DNA of 32,881 bases, from positions 1-32,881 of the forward strand of contig JAEUMY010000001.1 in NCBI GenBank assembly GCA_016791265.1. The letters are read 5' to 3'. Under the pieces are notes generated by a model. It was not told the DNA's origin. It worked only from the letters and a program-made list of their open reading frames with translations, and ran no database searches. The DNA comes from Betaproteobacteria bacterium (GTDB lineage Bacteria; Pseudomonadota; Gammaproteobacteria; Burkholderiales; Usitatibacteraceae). A program made the position numbers and the translations under genes. Positions 27,371 through 32,881 of this stretch are shown piece after piece (position 1 is the first letter of the stretch; each line of letters starts with the position of its first letter).

Positions 27371-28801
27371 TCAACGTGGCAACTCCGACGCGCCCATCAG
27401 GAATTCATCGACTGCACGTGCGCATTGCCGTCCTTCACGGATGGCCCACACCACGAGCGATTGCCCACGGCGCATGTCGCCGGCGGAGAAGACCTTGGAT
27501 ACGGAGGTGTGATAGCTGCTTGCACCCTCGGTCGTCGCCTTCACGTTGCCGCGGCCATCCTTCTCGACGCCGAACTGTTCAAGCAGCCCCGTCTGCACCG
27601 GACCGGTGAAACCCATGGCTAGGAGCACCAGATCGGCTTTCATCTCGAACTCGCTGCCCGGCACCTCCTGCATGCGGCCGTCCTTCCATTCAACGCGTGC
27701 CGCTTTCAGCTTCTCGACCTTGCCGTTCTTGCCGACGAATGCCTTGGTGGCCACGGACCAGTCGCGCTGGCAGCCTTCCTCGTGCGAGGACGAGGTGCGC
27801 AGCTTCACCGGCCAGTAGGGCCAGACCATCGGCTTGTTCTCCTGTTCGGGCGGCTGGGGCAGCAGTTCGAATTGCGTGACCGATGCCGCGCCGTGACGGT
27901 TGGACGTGCCGACGCAATCCGAGCCCGTATCCCCACCGCCGATGACGACTACATGCTTGCCCGTGGCCATGATCTGGTTCGCGACATTGTCGCCGGCCAC
28001 GACCTTGTTCTGCTGCGGCAGGAACTCCATCGCGAAATGCACGCCATCCAGTTCACGTCCCGGCACGGGCAGATCGCGCGGCTGTTCCGCGCCGCCGGCG
28101 AGGATCACTGCGTCGAAGTCGGCCAGGATGGCGGACGCGGGCGTGTCCACGCCGATGTGCTGGCCGGTGCGGAACTGCACGCCTTCCGCACGCATCTGGT
28201 CCAGGCGGCGGTCGATGTGTGACTTCTCCATCTTGAAATCGGGAATGCCGTAGCGCAGTAGTCCGCCGATGCGATCGCTCTTTTCGAAGAGGATGGCGTC
28301 GTGGCCGGCACGCGCGAGCTGCTGCGCGGCGGCCATGCCGGCTGGGCCGGAGCCGATGATGGCGACCCGCTTGCCGGTTTTCTTCTTGGGCGGCTGCGGC
28401 ACGATCCAGCCCTGCTCCCAGCCCTTGTCGATGATGGCGTGCTCGATGGACTTGATGCCGACGGCGTCGTTGTTGATGTTCAGCGTGCACGCGGCTTCGC
28501 ACGGTGCGGGGCAGACGCGGCCGGTGAACTCGGGAAAGTTGTTGGTGGAGTGCAGGACGTCCAGCGCCTCCTTCCAATTCTGCCGATACACCAGGTCATT
28601 CCAGTCGGGAATGATGTTGTTGACCGGGCAGCCCGACATGCAGAACGGGATGCCGCAATCCATGCAGCGCGCACCCTGCTGCTTCGCCTCGTCGTCGGTG
28701 AGGTGCAGCACGAACTCCTTGTAGTGCTTCAGCCGTTCCGCTGGCGGCACGCTGGCCTCGGCCAGACGCTGATACTCGATGAATCCTGTGGGCTTGCCCA
28801 T
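27371..28801 (-). CDS. gltD: Glutamate synthase (NADPH) small subunit
   Basis: Passes electrons from NADPH through FAD and iron-sulphur clusters to GltB for glutamate synthesis. The 476-residue protein has N-terminal Cys groups C46, C49, C54, C58 ([14 protein letters not shown]) and C97, C101, C105 (CPAPCEAAC) for two 4Fe-4S clusters, the FAD motif GSGPAG (150-155), the NADPH motif [12 protein letters not shown] and the C-terminal FAD segment [20 protein letters not shown]. The ATG at 28801 starts [12 protein letters not shown], as usual. It is downstream of gltB across a 188-base gap that holds a REP-like repeat. No palindrome copy is in the gene. Confidence 0.98.
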   Translation of the reverse strand: MGKPTGFIEYQRLAEASVPPAERLKHYKEFVLHLTDDEAKQQGARCMDCGIPFCMSGCPVNNIIPDWNDLVYRQNWKEALDVLHSTNNFPEFTGRVCPAPCEAACTLNINNDAVGIKSIEHAIIDKGWEQGWIVPQPPKKKTGKRVAIIGSGPAGMAAAQQLARAGHDAILFEKSDRIGGLLRYGIPDFKMEKSHIDRRLDQMRAEGVQFRTGQHIGVDTPASAILADFDAVILAGGAEQPRDLPVPGRELDGVHFAMEFLPQQNKVVAGDNVANQIMATGKHVVVIGGGDTGSDCVGTSNRHGAASVTQFELLPQPPEQENKPMVWPYWPVKLRTSSSHEEGCQRDWSVATKAFVGKNGKVEKLKAARVEWKDGRMQEVPGSEFEMKADLVLLAMGFTGPVQTGLLEQFGVEKDGRGNVKATTEGASSYHTSVSKVFSAGDMRRGQSLVVWAIREGRQCARAVDEFLMGASELPR

Positions 28802-28880
28802 TGCTTGCTCCGAAATGTGTTGGTGTGAGGACGTTGCCTACATTCTGAGAAATCTGGAATTGACTGACACGCCATCTGAA

Positions 28881-28934
28881 CCGTTCGCCCTGAGGTATCG
28901 AAGGGCGCGTGCTTCGATACCTCAGCACGAACGG
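28881..28934. repeat. REP-like inverted repeat between gltB and gltD
   Basis: Two 23-base arms, 28881-28903 and 28912-28934, are inverted copies with two mismatches around an 8-base loop (GGCGCGTG). The arms read CCGTTCG..CTGAGGTATCGAAG and CTTCGATACCTCAGCACGAACGG. This matches the widespread proteobacterial REP-type element of the CTTCGA...CTCAG..CGAACGG form, thought to be moved by RAYT transposases. In the gltB-gltD transcript it would form a very stable hairpin. Confidence 0.85.
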
Positions 28935-28964
28935 CCCTACGCCACGATCGAACTCCAAACAGTT

Positions 28965-28976
28965 GCGAATATTCGC
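28965..28976. repeat. Iterated palindrome GCGAATATTCGC, gltB-gltD gap
   Basis: Perfect 12-mer, 16-bp dyad with flanks (28963-28978), 13 bases after the gltB stop on the minus strand and 30 bases from the REP-like repeat. Confidence 0.95.
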
Positions 28977-28989
28977 AATACGGTCTTTC

Positions 28990-31900
28990 TCATGCCGCCC
29001 TTTGTTTTCTGGGTTTGGCCTTCTCTTCCTCGGCCCGCTTCGCAGCCATTTCGGCCAGCGCGCGGCGATATTCGATCGGCATCACCTTCACGAACTTGCG
29101 TGACCAGAGCACCCAGTTGTCGAGGATGGTGCGGGCACGTTCGCTGCCGGTGTGGGTGGCGTGGGCCTCGATGAGACGCTTCAAGAGCACCTCGTCTTCA
29201 ACGCCCAGGTGCTTCACATCCACCTTGCCGTGCGAGGAAAGTCCGCCCTTCTCGGTAACGTCGAGCGCGGCATCTTCCTCGGGCAGTGGTTCCAGCTCGA
29301 CCATGGCGAGATTGCAGCGCTTCTCGAAGCTGTTGTCTTCGTCCAGCACGTAGGCGACACCCCCGGACATGCCGGCCGCGAAGTTGCGGCCCGTCTGGCC
29401 CAGCACAACCACCGTGCCGCCAGTCATGTACTCACAGCCATGGTCGCCCACACCTTCCACCACCGCGGTCGCACCCGAGTTGCGCACGCAGAAGCGTTCG
29501 CCACCCACGCCGCGAAAGAAGGCCTCGCCCGCAATCGCGCCATACATCACGGTGTTGCCGATGATGATGTTTTCCAGCGGGTCGCCGCGGAACGCCGGGT
29601 CGGGTTTGACGATGATGCGTCCGCCGGAAAGACCTTTGCCCACGTAGTCGTTGGCCTGGCCGGTGAGTTCCATGGTGACGCCCTTGGCGAGGAAGGCACC
29701 GAAGCTCTGGCCGGCAGTGCCGGAGAGCTTGATGTGAATGGTGTCGTCGGGCAGGCCGGAATGACCGTGCAGGCACGCGACCTCGCCAGACAGCATCGCG
29801 CCCACCGTGCGGTTCACGTTGCGAATATTCGCAGTGATCTTCACCGGCTTTTTGTCCTTCAGCGCGGAGGCAGCTTCCTTGATGAGCTGATGATCCAGCG
29901 CGCCAGCAAGGCCATGGTCCTGCGTCTCGGTGTGGAATCGGGCCACATCAGCCGGCATGTCGGGACGATGGAACACCTTGCTGAAATCCAACCCTTTGGC
30001 CTTCCAGTGGTCGATGCCCTTGCGGGTATCGAGCAGGTCCACGCGGCCGATGAGGTCGTTGAACCGCGCAATGCCCATGCTCGCCATCAGCTCGCGCACT
30101 TCTTCGGCGACAAAGAAGAAATAGTTCACGACATGCTCCGGCTGGCCGGAGAATTTCTTGCGCAGTTCCGGGTCCTGTGTGGCCACACCCACCGGACAGG
30201 TGTTGAGATGGCACTTGCGCATCATGATGCAGCCCTCGACCACGAGCGGCGCGGTGGCAAAGCCGAATTCATCCGCCCCCAGCAGCGCCGCGATGAGCAC
30301 ATCGCGGCCGGTCTTCATCTGCCCATCCGCTTGCACCGCGATGCGACCGCGCAGGCGGTTCAGCACCAGCGTCTGCTGGGTCTCGGCGAGGCCGAGCTCC
30401 CACGGCGTGCCGGCATGCTTGATGGAGGACACAGGCGATGCGCCCGTGCCGCCGTCATGACCGGAAATGGTGACGTGATCGGCCTTGGCCTTGGCCACGC
30501 CGGCGGCCACCGTGCCCACGCCGACTTCGCTCACCAGCTTCACGCTGATCGAGGCGCGCGAGTTGGCGTTCTTCAGATCATGAATGAGTTGTGCCAAGTC
30601 CTCGATGGAATAGATGTCGTGGTGCGGCGGTGGCGAAATGAGACCAACTCCCGGCACGGACACGCGAAGCTTCGCGATGTACTCCGACACCTTGTGGCCG
30701 GGCAGTTGTCCGCCCTCGCCGGGCTTCGCACCCTGCGCCATCTTGATCTGGATCTGATCGGCGCTGTTGAGGTACTCCGCCGTCACACCGAAGCGACCTG
30801 ACGCCACCTGCTTGATGCGCGAGCGCAGCGAGTCGCCTTTCTTGAGTGGCACGTCGACCATCACCACGTCGCCCAATCGGGACTTGAGCGATTCGCCATC
30901 CTTGATCTCCGGGCCGGTGTAGCGCAGTGGGTCCTCGCCGCCTTCTCCGGTGTTGGACTTGCCGCCGATGCGATTCATGGCGATGGCGAGCACGCTGTGC
31001 GCTTCGGTTGAAATGGACCCGAGAGACATCGCGCCGGTGGCGAAGCGCTTCACGATTTCGCGTGCCGGCTCCACCTCGTCGAGGGAAATGGGCGGGCCGA
31101 CGGGCTTGATTTCGAACAGACCGCGGAAGGTGAGATGGCGCTTCGACTGATCGTTGATGAGCTTCGCGTATTCCTTGTACGTGGCAAAGCTGTTGGCGCG
31201 CGTGGCGTGCTGCAGCTTGGCGATGGAGTCCGGCGTCCACATGTGGTCTTCGCCGCGGATTCGGTAGGCATATTCGCCACCGGCGTCGAGCTGGGTGCGC
31301 AATACCGGGTCATCGCTGAACGCGAGCTGGTGCAGGCGCATGGCTTCTTCGGCAATCTCGAAGAGGCCGATGCCTTCCACATTGGTAGGCGTGCCGGTGA
31401 AATACTGCTTCACGAATGCGCTGGAAAGCCCGACGGCCTCGAAGATCTGCGCGCCGACATACGACTGGTAGGTGGAAATGCCCATCTTGGACATCACCTT
31501 AAGTAGTCCTTTTGACACGGCCTTGATGAAACGCTTCTGCGCATCCTTGGGCGACACATCCGGCGCGTAGTCCTTGAGATGGGCCAGCGTTTCCAGTGCA
31601 AGATAAGGATGCACGGCTGCCGCACCGTAGCCGGAGAGCAGAGCGAAGTGATGCACTTCGCGTGCAGAACCGGTTTCGACAATCAGGCCGGTGCTGGTGC
31701 GCAAGCCCTTCCGCACCAGATGCTGATGCACCGCGCCCAGCGCCAGCAGTGCGGGAATCGGTACGTGCTCCGCATCCACCTTGCGGTCGGAAATGATGAG
31801 GATGTTGTAGCCGAGGCGAATGGCGTCCACCGCGTGTGCACAGAGACTTGCAACGGCGGCCTCCATGCCCTCTGCGCCCCAGGCAGCGGGGTAGGTGATG

Positions 31901-32881
31901 TCCAGTTCCTTCGAGCGGAAATGCCCGCCGGTGAAAAGCTCCGCGTGGCGGATCTTTTCCATGTCGTCGGTGGTGAGCACCGGCTGCGACACGTCGAACC
32001 AGATGCCGGGATCTTTCGCGTTGATGTCCAGCAGGTTCGGGCGCGGTCCGATGGAAATGCCCAGCGCCATGACCAGTTCCTCGCGGATCGGGTCGATGGG
32101 CGGGTTGGTCACCTGCGCGAAGAGCTGCTTGAAGTAGTGATAGAGCGTCTTGGGCTTGTCTGACAGCACGGCCAGCGGGGAATCGTTGCCCATCGAGCCG
32201 ATGGGTTCCTCGCCGCTCTTGGCCATCGCAGACAAGATGATCTTGAGGTCTTCCTGGGTGTAACCGAACGCCTGCTGGCGGTCCAGCAACGGCACGGGCG
32301 ACACTTCAGCCGGCGCCGGATCGGGCAGGTCCTCCAGGCGGATGCGGCCTTTCTTCACCCAGTCCTTGTAGGGCTTGGCGGCGGCGAGGTCGCGCTTCAG
32401 TTCGTTGTCGTCGATGATCTTGCCCCGCTCCAGGTCGACCAGGAACATCTTGCCCGGCTGCAGGCGCCACTTCTTCACGATCTTCGATTCGGGAATGTCC
32501 AGCACGCCCGCCTCCGATGCCAGCACCACGTAGTCATCGTCGGTGACGATATAGCGCGCGGGGCGCAGGCCGTTGCGATCCAGCGTGGCACCGATCTGGC
32601 GGCCATCGGTGAAGGCCATTGCGGCCGGGCCGTCCCACGGTTCCATCATGCCGGCGTGGTATTCGTAAAACGCCTTGCGATCCTCGTCCATGAGTTTGTT
32701 GCCGCTCCAGGCCTCGGGGATCATCATCATCATGGCCTGGGCGAGCGGATAGCCGCCCATGGTCAGCAGTTCCAGCGCGTTGTCGAACGAGGCGGAGTCC
32801 GATTGGCCGTCATAGATCAAAGGCCAGATCTTGTTGAGATCTTCCCCCAGCACCGGTGAAGAAATACCTCGCTGGCGCGCG
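28990..32881 (-). CDS. gltB: Glutamate synthase (NADPH) large subunit (5'-truncated)
   Basis: Makes two glutamates from glutamine and 2-oxoglutarate. The frame is open through the right window edge (the in-frame GTG at 32853 is internal; the preceding codons read [14 protein letters not shown] as in the family), so 1296 C-terminal residues of about 1500 are present and the N-terminal catalytic Cys is off the window. Visible are [22 protein letters not shown] of the glutaminase domain, the central domain, the FMN domain ([17 protein letters not shown]), the 3Fe-4S ligands in [18 protein letters not shown] and the C-terminal beta-helix of Gly-rich repeats. One palindrome copy codes ANIR in [14 protein letters not shown]. 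Transcribed ahead of gltD. Confidence 0.98.
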   Translation of the reverse strand, partial: ARQRGISSPVLGEDLNKIWPLIYDGQSDSASFDNALELLTMGGYPLAQAMMMMIPEAWSGNKLMDEDRKAFYEYHAGMMEPWDGPAAMAFTDGRQIGATLDRNGLRPARYIVTDDDYVVLASEAGVLDIPESKIVKKWRLQPGKMFLVDLERGKIIDDNELKRDLAAAKPYKDWVKKGRIRLEDLPDPAPAEVSPVPLLDRQQAFGYTQEDLKIILSAMAKSGEEPIGSMGNDSPLAVLSDKPKTLYHYFKQLFAQVTNPPIDPIREELVMALGISIGPRPNLLDINAKDPGIWFDVSQPVLTTDDMEKIRHAELFTGGHFRSKELDITYPAAWGAEGMEAAVASLCAHAVDAIRLGYNILIISDRKVDAEHVPIPALLALGAVHQHLVRKGLRTSTGLIVETGSAREVHHFALLSGYGAAAVHPYLALETLAHLKDYAPDVSPKDAQKRFIKAVSKGLLKVMSKMGISTYQSYVGAQIFEAVGLSSAFVKQYFTGTPTNVEGIGLFEIAEEAMRLHQLAFSDDPVLRTQLDAGGEYAYRIRGEDHMWTPDSIAKLQHATRANSFATYKEYAKLINDQSKRHLTFRGLFEIKPVGPPISLDEVEPAREIVKRFATGAMSLGSISTEAHSVLAIAMNRIGGKSNTGEGGEDPLRYTGPEIKDGESLKSRLGDVVMVDVPLKKGDSLRSRIKQVASGRFGVTAEYLNSADQIQIKMAQGAKPGEGGQLPGHKVSEYIAKLRVSVPGVGLISPPPHHDIYSIEDLAQLIHDLKNANSRASISVKLVSEVGVGTVAAGVAKAKADHVTISGHDGGTGASPVSSIKHAGTPWELGLAETQQTLVLNRLRGRIAVQADGQMKTGRDVLIAALLGADEFGFATAPLVVEGCIMMRKCHLNTCPVGVATQDPELRKKFSGQPEHVVNYFFFVAEEVRELMASMGIARFNDLIGRVDLLDTRKGIDHWKAKGLDFSKVFHRPDMPADVARFHTETQDHGLAGALDHQLIKEAASALKDKKPVKITANIRNVNRTVGAMLSGEVACLHGHSGLPDDTIHIKLSGTAGQSFGAFLAKGVTMELTGQANDYVGKGLSGGRIIVKPDPAFRGDPLENIIIGNTVMYGAIAGEAFFRGVGGERFCVRNSGATAVVEGVGDHGCEYMTGGTVVVLGQTGRNFAAGMSGGVAYVLDEDNSFEKRCNLAMVELEPLPEEDAALDVTEKGGLSSHGKVDVKHLGVEDEVLLKRLIEAHATHTGSERARTILDNWVLWSRKFVKVMPIEYRRALAEMAAKRAEEEKAKPRKQRAA
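29821..29832. repeat. Iterated palindrome GCGAATATTCGC in gltB
   Basis: Perfect 12-mer, 14 bp with T/A flanks, coding ANIR in [17 protein letters not shown]. It is the only copy in 3.9 kb of gltB; none occurs from 29833 to the window end. Confidence 0.95.

Noticed and set aside
29065..29076. GCGATATTCGAT near the gltB 3' end
   Set aside because: Spacing and symmetry differ from the repeat; ordinary coding sequence (PIEYRRAL).
31268..31278. GCATATTCGCC in gltB as a palindrome variant
   Set aside because: A half-site only; it codes the conserved GGEYAYRI of GltB and lacks dyad symmetry.

Overview
The window looks like chromosomal DNA from a GC-rich betaproteobacterium. The basis is gene order plus protein character: an atpA-G-D-C tail followed by glmU and glmS, a gltB-gltD-hydrolase-hemE-priA block, and an argS-SPOR-dsbA-SDR block are arrangements typical of Burkholderiales/Nitrosomonadales-type genomes. 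I cannot name the genus from sequence alone. I see no rRNA, tRNA, CRISPR array, insertion sequence or prophage genes.

Layout. Plus strand, 1-13033: the end of the ATP synthase operon (atpA partial, atpG, atpD, atpC) closed by a rho-independent terminator; amino-sugar genes glmU and glmS with a two-helix membrane protein of unknown role between them; a sirtuin with a degenerate zinc site; a zinc alcohol dehydrogenase; a lipoprotein di-haem peroxidase followed by a terminator; a family III CoA-transferase. Minus strand, 13063-15765: PEP carboxylase, convergent with the CoA-transferase and divergent from the next group. Plus strand, 15880-17998: an HMG-CoA-lyase-like enzyme, a small outer-membrane barrel protein and a double zinc-ribbon protein, all overlapping. 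Minus strand, 18008-32881: argS, a SPOR-domain protein, dsbA, an SDR and a methyltransferase in one tight run, preceded by priA, hemE, an alpha/beta hydrolase, gltD and gltB (cut by the window edge). These are mostly housekeeping functions: energy, cell-wall precursors, nitrogen assimilation, haem, replication restart and periplasmic disulphide formation.

The outstanding signal is not a gene. The perfect 12-bp palindrome GCGAATATTCGC occurs 23 times, with three more 11/12 copies that keep the CGAATATTCG core. About 0.002 copies would be expected in random sequence of this length. Copies lie in all three codon phases inside conserved genes (coding ANIR, EYS or RIFA) and also in intergenic gaps, so the constraint acts on DNA (or RNA), not on protein. 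The palindrome has no stop codon in any frame and appears to replace variable protein positions rather than insert extra ones. It is absent from the ATP synthase coding sequences but sits between atpA and atpG as a 20-bp perfect palindrome. It behaves like the highly iterated palindrome HIP1 of cyanobacteria, but the sequence is different and longer. A second, unrelated repeat, a REP-like 23-bp inverted repeat, lies between gltB and gltD.
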